Source of the DNA: an uncultured cyanobacterium
GTDB taxonomy: Bacteria > Cyanobacteriota > Cyanobacteriia > Cyanobacteriales > Geitlerinemataceae
Reading direction: 5' to 3'
Assembly: GCA_937899645.1 (NCBI GenBank)
Contig: CALCCD010000066.1
Coordinates: 1-64,000, forward strand
Length of the DNA: 64,000 nucleotides
This document shows, one piece after another, positions 48,885-57,981 of the stretch. The position numbers and the translations under genes were made by a program. How positions within the stretch are numbered: the stretch's first letter is position 1; every line of letters starts with the position of its first letter. A model generated the notes under the pieces. The model saw nothing but the letters and a program-made list of their open reading frames with translations. It had not been told where the DNA came from and ran no database searches.

Positions 48885-49131
48885 TCAGGTCGGTTTGAAT
48901 CGCCGATCGCGTGCCCGATAGCCCGAGCGATCGACTCATACGGCTAATTCGGCAAAAAACGAGGCGGTCTGGCTTTATCGCTTTTGAGCTAGGCCGCAGC
49001 TTCGCAGAGGCGACGACAACGACTCCGCTTCTTGCTCGTTGGATGTTTTGCGAATTCTCGAACTGACGACATCCAAGCAAACGACTGGCTAGAGGAGCTC
49101 CCCGCACCTGGCTCGCAATTTCGGCGATCGC

Positions 49132-49614
49132 CTAGGGCTGAGCTTCGTCCCAGGCCGGGTGGGTAAACAGCTCGTCGATCAGCCGCACGCCGCGCAGTTG
49201 GTTCGAGAGCGGCAGATGCCCCTTCGGCGCGTCCATCGACCAGGTGAACTGCTTCGGAAAGCGCGTCCAGCTATTGCCCGTTTTCCAGCCCATCTTCGGC
49301 CAGAGCTTTTCCCAATTTTTACTAACGCCCAGCCAGAGCTTGCGCTGCACCGAAAAGCCGAACTTACCCTCAGAGTGCGTCACCCAAAGATTGTCGATCG
49401 TGCGCAAGTCCGTAACGGGGATATTGCGAACTTCCGTGAAATAGAGCCACTTGCGAGCGGCGGCGGCGGTTCCCCCGAGCTGGCACAACAGTTCGCGCGT
49501 GAGCTGGTCGGCGGCTTCAAAGTCCTGCTCGACGAGCAACTGTTGCAGAGGGACATAGTCGATTCCCCGTTCCGATTCGAGGGGAACGAGACTGGCTGGG
49601 GAAGCGTCAGTCAT
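49132..49614 (-). CDS. GUN4-domain protein
   Basis: YVPLQQLLVEQDFEAADQLTRELL..VTDLRTIDNLWVTHSEGKFGFSVQRKLWLGV..W matches the GUN4 pattern. Confidence 0.8.
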   Translation of the reverse strand: MTDASPASLVPLESERGIDYVPLQQLLVEQDFEAADQLTRELLCQLGGTAAAARKWLYFTEVRNIPVTDLRTIDNLWVTHSEGKFGFSVQRKLWLGVSKNWEKLWPKMGWKTGNSWTRFPKQFTWSMDAPKGHLPLSNQLRGVRLIDELFTHPAWDEAQP

Positions 49615-49735
49615 GGGTAGGTTAAAGGCGGTTAATTAACGAAGGCAAAGCATCGCCCGCAATGATTTGCCCGAATGCACAGTCGGGCGGGGAAACACTC
49701 GCGGGCGCGATTTCTAAACGGGGTTTCAAATCTCG

Positions 49736-50233
49736 CTATTGTCTCAGAATTCGCCGGATTATTGCACTGGTGGAGGTGGGAATCTCAATCTGCACCAGCT
49801 CGATCGCACCACCGTAGGCCATCACCGTCGGAGCTTCCGGCAGGCTCTCCACATCGTAGTCGCCGCCCTTCACGTAGAAGTCCGGGCGCAGCGTCTCGAT
49901 CGCGTTTGTCGCTGTCTGTTCGGGGAAAATCACCGTGCCATCGACGGGCTTGAGCGCGGCGATCGCTTCGGCACGCTGCACGTCCGGCACGATCGGGCGC
50001 GGCGGCAGATCGTCCGGCTGGGGCTTAATCGCGGCCACCGAAGCGTCACTATTCACGCCGACTACGAGCGTCTTGCCAAACGCCTTCGCCGCGCGCAGAT
50101 AGCGAATGTGGCCGCAGTGCAGCAGATCGAAGCAGCCGTTGGTAAACACCAGCGGTCGCCAGCGATCGGGGTCGCGATCGATCTCCGCTTTTAGCGCGTC
50201 GAGGTCGTAGAGGCCGAGAGCGTCCGCGTCCAT
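49736..50233 (-). CDS. RfaE2/HldE-C-like nucleotidyltransferase
   Basis: VFTNGCFDLLHCGHIRYLRAAKAFGKTLVVGVNSDASVAAIK..VKGGDYDVESLPE. Confidence 0.88.
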   Translation of the reverse strand: MDADALGLYDLDALKAEIDRDPDRWRPLVFTNGCFDLLHCGHIRYLRAAKAFGKTLVVGVNSDASVAAIKPQPDDLPPRPIVPDVQRAEAIAALKPVDGTVIFPEQTATNAIETLRPDFYVKGGDYDVESLPEAPTVMAYGGAIELVQIEIPTSTSAIIRRILRQ

Positions 50234-50239
50234 AAAACT

Positions 50240-50797
50240 CTAGAGGTAGTCGCAGAGCAGGGTCTCGCGCGTGTCTCGTCCCGTTTCGGGATTCGTGCCG
50301 CTGGCGATCGAGCAGAGCGTCTGAAGCGCATCGTCGCGCAGCAGCACGTCGGTGAAGTCCGCGCCCTCGATCGTCGTTCCCTCAAAGCGGGTGTGGTACG
50401 CAAATGCACCCTCGAGGTTGGCGTTGTTCAAGTTCGACTTCGACAGCAGCGCCGAGTCGAGGGTGGCATAGCGTAGGTCGGCTCCTTGCAGATCGACCTC
50501 CATCAGTTTCGTGCGGAACAGGCGCACGCCCGTCAGGTTCGCGCCGTGCAGGTCGCACTTGCGCAGGGTCGCCAGGGTAAAGTTCGAGTCGGTGAGATCT
50601 TTGTCGGACAAGTCTCGATCGAAGAGCGTCGCTTTCTCGTAGTTGTCGGCCAGGGCAGCGGGCATCTGCCCTGACAGGTCGATCGAGAAACCCAGCAGCG
50701 CCACGATCGCGCTCAGGCTAACGGACAGAGCAAAGGCCAGGGCGCGCGCGGCGACAGACGATAGATTGGTGTGGGACGCTTTTTGGGTCAATTTCAC
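50240..50797 (-). CDS. Pentapeptide-repeat protein, probable signal peptide/TM
   Basis: LRKCDLHGANLTGVRLFRTKLMEVDLQGADLRYATLDSALLSKSNLNNANLEGAF. Confidence 0.85.
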   Translation of the reverse strand: MKLTQKASHTNLSSVAARALAFALSVSLSAIVALLGFSIDLSGQMPAALADNYEKATLFDRDLSDKDLTDSNFTLATLRKCDLHGANLTGVRLFRTKLMEVDLQGADLRYATLDSALLSKSNLNNANLEGAFAYHTRFEGTTIEGADFTDVLLRDDALQTLCSIASGTNPETGRDTRETLLCDYL

Positions 50798-50899
50798 GGG
50801 TCTTTACTCTTCGGATAGCAATGCCAGAGCGCGATTGCGCCCACAGCAGTCTTTTCAGTTCGCTGGGAAACTCTTAACAAATCTACCGGAAATCTAGCC

Positions 50900-51463
50900 G
50901 TGACGCGATCCGTAAAGCGATCCGTAAAGCAAACCTCGACACCAGCTTCAGCGCGAACTCCGTCGCCATCGCGGCAGGTGGGCGCGCTGGGCGAGGAGGC
51001 GATCGCGCGCTGGCTGGTGGCGCATGGCTGGGCGATCGTGGCGCGCCGCTGGCACTGCCGCTGGGGCGAGCTGGATTTAGTCGTCGCACCCGATCCGGAT
51101 CGGCTGGCGCAGGTTGCGAACCTGCCGCCGTCGATCGTCTTTATCGAGGTCAAAGCACGCAGCGCGGGCAACTGGGACGCGGACGGTGCGCTGGCGATCT
51201 CGGCGAGCAAGCAGGCGAAGCTCTGGCGGACGGTAGGGTCGTTTTTGATGGAGTATCCGCAGTATGGCGAGGCGGTTTGTCGGTTTGATGTGGCGCTGGT
51301 GCGGTGCGATCGCCTCGGGGGAGAGCCGCTCGATCGCAGTGAGGCCGAGGTCGCCACACTACCCTGGCCGGAGCGCTTCGACGGGCGATCGGCGCTGGAG
51401 ATTGGCGGCTATCGGTTGCAGATCGTTCGGTATATCGAGGGCGCGATCGAGGCCGATATTTAG
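50900..51463 (+). CDS. YraN/UPF0102 family protein
   Basis: GALGEEAIARWLVAHGWAIVARRWHCRWGELDLVV..IVFIEVKARS. Confidence 0.88.
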   Translation: MTRSVKRSVKQTSTPASARTPSPSRQVGALGEEAIARWLVAHGWAIVARRWHCRWGELDLVVAPDPDRLAQVANLPPSIVFIEVKARSAGNWDADGALAISASKQAKLWRTVGSFLMEYPQYGEAVCRFDVALVRCDRLGGEPLDRSEAEVATLPWPERFDGRSALEIGGYRLQIVRYIEGAIEADI

Positions 51464-51700
51464 CGATCGCGCACCAACGATAGAGCTGTGTTGCCACGCG
51501 CCCGTACGTGACCCAACCAGGGCTCACGCGCAATCCTTCAAAACATTGAAGGTTTCGCTGTCAGAGATCGGCCAAAGGCTAAAGATCTCGTTCAGACCTT
51601 CAATGTTTGCGTAAATCCTGCCAACATCGTTCGACTGTCGTGAATCCGTTAAGCTGAAACAGCGTTCACATTCCTTTACGTGCGGCCCGACTCGACAACG

Positions 51701-52900
51701 ATGACCACAACACCCCAGCGCATTTGCATTCTCGGCGGCGGCTTCGGCGGTCTCTACACCGCCCTCAAGCTCAGCGAAAAAGCCTGGGAAGACTCGCAGT
51801 CCGTCGAGATCGTGCTGGTCGATCGTCAGGATCGCTTCGTGTTTTTGCCGCTGCTATACGAGCTGCTCTCCGACGAGCTGGAAAGCTGGGAAGTCGCGCC
51901 GCCGTTCGTCGATTTGCTGGCAGAGACAAACGTGCGCTTCGTTCGTGCGGGCGTTGACGGTCTCGACATCGAAGCGCGTCAGGTCGCCCTCAGCGACGGC
52001 CAAACGCTGACTTACGATCGCCTGGTGCTGGCGCTGGGCGGCGAGACCCCGACTCAATCGATCCCCGGCGTAGACGAGCACACCTACGGCTTCCGCACGC
52101 TCGACGACGCCTACCGCCTCAAGGACAAGCTGCGCGAGCTGGAAAATACCGACAAAGATCGCCTGCGCGTGGCGATCGTCGGGGGCGGCTACAGCGGCGT
52201 CGAGCTGGCCTGTACCTTGGCCGATCGCCTGGGCGAGCGCGGTCGCATCCGCATCGTCGATCGCAACGAGACGCTGCTGGCGAACTCGTCCGAATTCAAC
52301 CGCGAGGCGGCGAAACAGGCGTTGAGCGATCGCGATGTTTGGGTCGATTACGAGACCGAGATCGAGTCGGTAAGCGCGGAGACGATCGACCTGAAGTATC
52401 GCGATCGGGTCGATACGATCCCGGTGGATTTAGTGCTGTGGACGGTGGGGACGGATGTCGCGCCGCTGGTGAAGTCGCTGCCGCTGGAGAAGAGCGATCG
52501 CGGCCAGCTTCTTATCGACGACACGCTGCAAGTAAAAAACCGCCCGGAAATCTTCGCGCTGGGCGATCTGGCGGACTGCTACGACGCCGACGGGCAGAAA
52601 GTCCCGACGACGGCACAGGCGGCGTTCCAGCAGGCAGACTATACGGCCTGGAACGTCTGGGCATCGCTGGGCGATCGGCCGATGCTGCCGTTCCGCTATC
52701 AAAACCTGGGCGAGATGATGACGCTCGGTTCGGAGAATGCGACGCTCTCGGGTTTGGGCATTTCGCTCGATGGCGGCGTGGCGCACCTGGCGCGGCGCTT
52801 GATCTATCTCTATCGTCTGCCGACGCCGAAGCACCAGCTCGACGTCGGGCTGAGCTGGATCGCCAAGCCATTTCAGGATTTGCTGGCGTCGTTTGAGTAG
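51701..52900 (+). CDS. NAD(P)/FAD-dependent oxidoreductase (type II NADH dehydrogenase-like)
   Basis: RICILGGGFGGLYTALKLSEKA..RVAIVGGGYSGVELACTLADRL..LWTVGTDVAPLV; Met at 51701. Confidence 0.9.
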   Translation: MTTTPQRICILGGGFGGLYTALKLSEKAWEDSQSVEIVLVDRQDRFVFLPLLYELLSDELESWEVAPPFVDLLAETNVRFVRAGVDGLDIEARQVALSDGQTLTYDRLVLALGGETPTQSIPGVDEHTYGFRTLDDAYRLKDKLRELENTDKDRLRVAIVGGGYSGVELACTLADRLGERGRIRIVDRNETLLANSSEFNREAAKQALSDRDVWVDYETEIESVSAETIDLKYRDRVDTIPVDLVLWTVGTDVAPLVKSLPLEKSDRGQLLIDDTLQVKNRPEIFALGDLADCYDADGQKVPTTAQAAFQQADYTAWNVWASLGDRPMLPFRYQNLGEMMTLGSENATLSGLGISLDGGVAHLARRLIYLYRLPTPKHQLDVGLSWIAKPFQDLLASFE

Positions 52901-52920
52901 GGCGGCACTGACGATCTGAC

Positions 52921-53037
52921 GCTAGCATCGTTCCTACGCTCTGCGTAGAAATGCCCTGGCAGACGCTCTGCGTCGCGAGGTGTCAGGACGCAGAGCGTCC
53001 AAAACTGCATTGCCACGCAAAGCGTGAGAACGATGAG
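52921..53037. repeat. Nested palindromic repeat (CGTTCC-ACGCTCTGCGT-type)
   Basis: catcgttcctacgctctgcgtagaaatgc ... gacgctctgcgtc..gacgcagagcgtc ... gcattgccacgcaaagcgtgagaacgatg: outer and inner arms are inverted repeats. Confidence 0.8.
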
Positions 53038-53043
53038 ATGCTC

Positions 53044-54504
53044 ATGCGCGATCGCCCCTCGACTGCTCCCCGCGCCGACCACCTCGACGCCCTGCGCGGT
53101 ATCGCCGTCCTGATGATGGTGTTCTCCGGGCTCGTGCCGCGCCGTCCGCCGCTCCCAGCCTGGATGTACCACGCGCAGATCGCGCCGCCAGATTTTGTTT
53201 TCGACCCGCTGCTGCCCGGTCTGACCTGGGTGGACTGGGTGTTTCCGCTGTTTCTGTTCGCGATGGGTGTTTCGATTCCGATGGCGCTGTCGCGGCGACT
53301 CGATCGCGCCCTAGCCGACGATTTGCCCTTCGCCTACCCGCGCGTCATCACCGGGATCGTGCGGCGCTGGCTGGAGCTGAGCGCCTTCGCGATCGTCTTG
53401 CAGCACTTCCGTCCGAATCACCTCACCGCTAAGATGACGCCGCAGATCTGGCTGCTCTGTCTTCTCGGGTTCGGGCTACTGACGCTGGTATACGTGCGCT
53501 GGCCGCAAGGGTGGGACTGGAAATGTAAGGCGATCGGCTGGAGCGCGATCGCAATTTTGATGGCGATTCTGCCGTTCCGCGACGAGGCGGGTTTCGATTT
53601 GGCGCGGCAGGACGTGATTTTGATGTTACTGGCGGTGTCGTCGCTGTTTGGGTCGCTGCTGTGGCTGATAACTCGATCGCGGCGATCGTGGCGGCTGGGC
53701 GCGCTGGCGCTGCTGCTGGCGCTGCGGCTCTCGGCGACAGCGGACGGATGGGCGGCGGCGGTGTGGAATGGCTCGCCTGTTCCCTGGCTGTTTCGCGTCG
53801 AGTATTTGCAGTACTTGTTCGTCATCGTGCCGGGCACGATCGCGGGAGATTTTTTGCTGCGCTACCGGCGATCGCAGTGTGACGTGCTAGAGGATGCGCC
53901 GACGCTGTCGATGTCGCGCTGGCGCTGGCTGGCGATCGCGAAGCTACTCGGTCTCGCGATGTTGGTTTTGCTGGTCGGCTTGCAAGGGCGCTGGCTCGTC
54001 GCGACGACGCTGCTCGCCTCGGTCGTTGTCGGGCTCGTTTTGTTGCTGTTGCCGAGCGAATCGATCGCGACCCCGCGCGAGCAGTTCCGCCGATCGCTCA
54101 CGCGCTGGGGCGCATACTGGCTGGCGCTGGGCCTCTGCCTCGAGCCGTTCCAGGGCGGAATTCAGAAAGACCCGCCGACGCTGAGCTACTTTTTTATCAC
54201 CACGGCGATGTCGATGTTTCTCTGGGTGGGGCTGGCGATCGCGCTGGAGGATTTTGCGGAGCGGTTCGGGACGCGGCGCTGGCTGGGGCTGGCGATCGGT
54301 AGCGGTCGCAATCCGATGGTGGCGTATGTGGCCTACGCGAATTTGTTGCTGCCGGTACTGAGCCTTACGAAAATCCACCCTCTGCTCGTGAAGTTAACCC
54401 AAGCTCCAACGCTGGCGATCGGGCGAGGGCTGATTTATACGCTGCTGGTCGGGGCGATTTCGGTGCTGCTGTTGCGGCTCGCGATCGTCTGGCGAACTGG
54501 ATAG
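53044..54504 (+). CDS. DUF5009/heparan-alpha-glucosaminide acetyltransferase-like membrane protein
   Basis: DHLDALRGIAVLMMVFSGL..LTWVDWVFPLFLFAMGVSIPMALSRRL; multiple TM segments; start between 52951 and 53044 uncertain. Confidence 0.75.
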   Translation: MRDRPSTAPRADHLDALRGIAVLMMVFSGLVPRRPPLPAWMYHAQIAPPDFVFDPLLPGLTWVDWVFPLFLFAMGVSIPMALSRRLDRALADDLPFAYPRVITGIVRRWLELSAFAIVLQHFRPNHLTAKMTPQIWLLCLLGFGLLTLVYVRWPQGWDWKCKAIGWSAIAILMAILPFRDEAGFDLARQDVILMLLAVSSLFGSLLWLITRSRRSWRLGALALLLALRLSATADGWAAAVWNGSPVPWLFRVEYLQYLFVIVPGTIAGDFLLRYRRSQCDVLEDAPTLSMSRWRWLAIAKLLGLAMLVLLVGLQGRWLVATTLLASVVVGLVLLLLPSESIATPREQFRRSLTRWGAYWLALGLCLEPFQGGIQKDPPTLSYFFITTAMSMFLWVGLAIALEDFAERFGTRRWLGLAIGSGRNPMVAYVAYANLLLPVLSLTKIHPLLVKLTQAPTLAIGRGLIYTLLVGAISVLLLRLAIVWRTG

Positions 54505-54804
54505 CCAGCAGCACGTCAGAAACTGCGAGACTGACGCCAGGGAGAGCGCGAGAGACGAGTCCAGCTCTTGGCACGGGAAATCGGAGAACAGCTGGAAAGC
54601 AGCTCGGGACAGGACGAAACCTCTCGCCCGATTCACAAATTTGGAGCAGCCGAGATGGCTGCGCTACGAAAGTTTCAGGTTTCTTCTTCGTAGTGCTGGC
54701 GTCTCGACCGATTCAGCGACATTCTGGTAATTCTTCGTGTCAGAGGTTTGCTGAAGCCACGACGTTATTAAACTGCGCGGGGTGCTGCGTGCGCCCCTGA
54801 AATC

Positions 54805-56346
54805 ATGGCGAAAAAAGGTTTGCCACCCATCATCTACATTCTCGGTGCGATCCTATTCGCCCTGGGACTGAACTCGCTGCTGCGATCGCGTCCAAGCGGC
54901 TTCGATATCATCAGCACTTCTGACAGAGGCGGTGGCGATCGCGACGCACTGATCTTGCTCGGCGACACCTTCAGCGGCTACAGCACGTTTCGCGACGGTG
55001 AGTTTAACGCCACCCTCGACGAGTCCGGTCTCAAGCTGAGCTACCGCGATGTCTTCGACCAGGGCGAGCGCGCGGCGATGCTGAATCGCGGCGAGGCCGA
55101 CTTGCTCGTTACCACCCTCGATCGCTTCCTCCAGCATCAGCCCGGGGGGCGTATCGTCGCCTTAATCGACCGGACGATCGGCGCGGACGCCGTGGTGCTG
55201 AATACGCCCGCCTACCCGCAGCTCAAATCCCTCGACGATCTGGCAAATCTCGGCGGGACACCCGAGATCGCCTACGCGGCAGATACGCCCAGCGAATATC
55301 TCGCCCGCGTTCTCGACGTGCAGTTTGCCGGATTCGAGCTGTCTCGCTTTCAGGTGCGCGGCACGGTCGATGCCTCGGAAGCCTGGGCGCTGTTGCGCGA
55401 TCCCAGTCAGGCGATCGCCGTGGCCGTGCTGTGGGAACCGTTTGTCACCCAAGCCCAGCGCGAAGGCCACACCGTCGTTCTGTCGAGCGAAGACACGCCG
55501 AATACGATCGTGGACGTTCTGGTGGCCTCCGATCGCGCGATCGAGCGCGACCCCGAGGCGATCGCGACGCTGCTGACGGACTATTACCGCCATATCGACA
55601 GCAACACCCAAAACAACGCACGCCTGAGAGCGCAAATCCAAACCGACGGCGGCCTGACGGACGACGAAGCCGGTCTCGTCCTCGACGGCATCGACTTTTT
55701 CACGTCCGTGGAGACCGAACGCTGGATGCAGGACGGCACGCTCGATCGCCGCTTGCAGGCCACCGGCGCGATTCTCGCCCTCGCCGGAGAACTCGACAGC
55801 CCGCCGGAAAGCCCCACCGCGCTCTATACCAACAGCTTTATCCGCGACGCCGTCGCCAACACCGACACGCTAATCGCCCTCGTCGAAGCCGACAACCCGC
55901 AGCTTGCCGCCGCCCTACGCGGCCAGCCGATCGAGCAAAGCGCGCCCGAGCCCGACGCCGCCGCCGTTCGCCAAGAAGTCCAAGCCGCCGAGCCGATCGG
56001 CAATCTCAACATTCGCGGTGAAGTGAAATTTTCCACCGGCTCCGCTCAGCTCACGGGCGACAGTCTGACGACTCTCGATCGCCTTGCCGCCGAGATTCGC
56101 GAGTTCAACGCCGACACCGTCGCCGTCCGCGTCATCGGCCACACATCTCGAACCGGCGCGGCGCAGTTCAACCAAACCCTAAGTCAGAAGCGCGCCCAGT
56201 CCGTCGTCAACTACCTGCAAAGCAAGGGCGTCGATCGCAAAATCATCGCCGAGGGGAAAGGCTACAGCGAGCCGCTGCCGAACGTCGCACCGACAGACAT
56301 TCGCAATCAGCGCACGGAGGTTCGCCTCGTTCGCCTCGACTCGTAG
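54805..56346 (+). CDS. Substrate-binding-protein-like domain fused to OmpA peptidoglycan-binding domain
   Basis: N-terminal TM, periplasmic-binding-like middle, C-terminal VRVIGHTSRTGAAQFNQTLSQKRAQSVVNYLQSKGVDRKIIAEGKGYSEPL (OmpA). Confidence 0.85.
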   Translation: MAKKGLPPIIYILGAILFALGLNSLLRSRPSGFDIISTSDRGGGDRDALILLGDTFSGYSTFRDGEFNATLDESGLKLSYRDVFDQGERAAMLNRGEADLLVTTLDRFLQHQPGGRIVALIDRTIGADAVVLNTPAYPQLKSLDDLANLGGTPEIAYAADTPSEYLARVLDVQFAGFELSRFQVRGTVDASEAWALLRDPSQAIAVAVLWEPFVTQAQREGHTVVLSSEDTPNTIVDVLVASDRAIERDPEAIATLLTDYYRHIDSNTQNNARLRAQIQTDGGLTDDEAGLVLDGIDFFTSVETERWMQDGTLDRRLQATGAILALAGELDSPPESPTALYTNSFIRDAVANTDTLIALVEADNPQLAAALRGQPIEQSAPEPDAAAVRQEVQAAEPIGNLNIRGEVKFSTGSAQLTGDSLTTLDRLAAEIREFNADTVAVRVIGHTSRTGAAQFNQTLSQKRAQSVVNYLQSKGVDRKIIAEGKGYSEPLPNVAPTDIRNQRTEVRLVRLDS

Positions 56347-56349
56347 GGT

Positions 56350-57594
56350 TTAGTCCTCGTCCTTCTTGGCAGTGTCGCTCGGCTCGGGGCTGTCGGACTC
56401 GGCGGCTTGTGGCTCTCCCGATTCGGGTTCGGGTTCGGGCTCGGGCTCGGGCTCGGGCTCGTCGGGCTTTGACGCCTCGGGTTTGTCCGGTGTATCTGCT
56501 TTCTCTGTCGGCTCGGGCTCTGCCGGTTCCGGCTCCTTCTCGCCTGAAGTGTCTTCTTCTTCCCACCCTTCTAGCGGATCTTCACCTTCCGAAGATTCGG
56601 GCTCGGCGGATGCTTCTGGGTCGGTTGATCGGGCGCGGCGATCTTTCACGAAGAAGGAGCCGATCGCGCCGAGGATGCCGCCGGACTTTTCGGGTTTCGG
56701 CGATTCGGGCTCGGGTTTGGATTCGTCTCGTTCGGCTGTGGGCTCGTCGGGCTCGGAAGTCTCCGCTGTTTCGTCTACGGGTTCGCTGACTTCTTCCGGC
56801 GTGTCGGGCTCGCTGACTTCTTCTGGCGTGTCGGGCTCGCCACCTTCCGCGATCGCGGAAGTCTCGGCGGCTGGCTCAGTGAGCTTCTCTTCTGGGCTCG
56901 CGCCGTCAGCGATCGCTTCGGGGTCGGGCTCTTTGGGTTCGGACTCTTTAGGTTCTGGCTCTTCGGATTTGGACACTTCCGAGTCAGATTCTTCAGGTGT
57001 CTCCCCTTCAGATGCAGCTTCCGGCTCGAAATTTTCGGACTCGGGAGCGTCTTCGGCGGCGTCTTTGGCGGCGTCTTGAGGAGGATCGCTATCCTCGCTT
57101 TCAGGGGACTCGCTCGCCTCGCTTTCGGGCTGCGCTGGTTCTGCGGTATCTGTCTCGCTCGCCTCGTCTGCTTGGCTTGGAGCTGCTTCTGCGCTTTTGG
57201 TTTCTTCTTGGCTCTCCGCTTCCGGCGGAGTCTCCCCGGCGGCCTCTTGGGAAGCTTCGGCCTTTGGCTCGGGCGTCTCAATCGGCGCTTCCGGCTCGGA
57301 CTTCTCGCCAGCGTCGGCGTCCGGCTTGGTTTGCAGCTCGCTCGGCGTCCGCTGGCGACGCAGCACCAAAAGCTGCCCGCCTAGTCCGACAATCAGCGCC
57401 ACGCTGGCCGTATTGCCCAGGAGCTGCGCGCTTGTCGTTTGCCCCGCGCAGAACCACAGCACGATCGCGTAGAAAAAGCCGACGCCGCTCCAGATGAAAT
57501 CGCCCTTGCGGTATACCTCCGGGAAGAAAAACGCCGCCATAAACAGGATGAAACTACCGGAACCGGCGGCGATCGCCAGAATCTTCGCGAGCAT
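56350..57594 (-). CDS. Ycf66-like membrane protein with long acidic tail
   Basis: MLAKILAIAAGSGSFILFMAAFFFPEVYRKGDFIWSGVGFFYAIVLWFCAGQTTSAQLLGNTASVALIVGLGGQLLVLRRQRTP then E/P/S-rich region. Confidence 0.8.
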   Translation of the reverse strand: MLAKILAIAAGSGSFILFMAAFFFPEVYRKGDFIWSGVGFFYAIVLWFCAGQTTSAQLLGNTASVALIVGLGGQLLVLRRQRTPSELQTKPDADAGEKSEPEAPIETPEPKAEASQEAAGETPPEAESQEETKSAEAAPSQADEASETDTAEPAQPESEASESPESEDSDPPQDAAKDAAEDAPESENFEPEAASEGETPEESDSEVSKSEEPEPKESEPKEPDPEAIADGASPEEKLTEPAAETSAIAEGGEPDTPEEVSEPDTPEEVSEPVDETAETSEPDEPTAERDESKPEPESPKPEKSGGILGAIGSFFVKDRRARSTDPEASAEPESSEGEDPLEGWEEEDTSGEKEPEPAEPEPTEKADTPDKPEASKPDEPEPEPEPEPEPESGEPQAAESDSPEPSDTAKKDED

Positions 57595-57981
57595 GGCGTT
57601 GAGATCTCCGTGTCAGCGATGACGAATACGAGCAGATGGATACGAGCGAGCACAGGCACATTCTACCGGCACGCGATCGCAACCTTTCTGGCCGATCTCC
57701 GCCGAAATCGTGCGTTTCGCGCCCTGGCAATTTCGCGACTCGGTGACGACGGGGCGGCATTTTTTAAGATCTTCTTCCAATCGTCCTCAGGGGATCGGGC
57801 TACGCTAAAAAGTACGGTTTTACGGCAGTTTCCGACCGAGTCTCAAAAAGAAGTTTTCCCGCGCAGAAGGCGATCGAGTCGCTCTCGCGATCGAGTCACG
57901 CGCCCCCATGCTCGCCCGGACTTCGGAACTGCCGCACGAGCAAGCACAACGAGAATTCAGAGAATAATTCAGAGAATTCAT

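Noticed and set aside
56366-57079. Plus-strand ORF with GSGSGSGSGS composition opposite the Ycf66-like gene
   Set aside because: Antisense shadow of the E/P/S-rich repeat; no independent coding evidence.
57439-57981. N-terminal extension of the gnd ORF
   Set aside because: Gnd homology begins at ATG 57982; the upstream part overlaps the Ycf66-like gene on the other strand.
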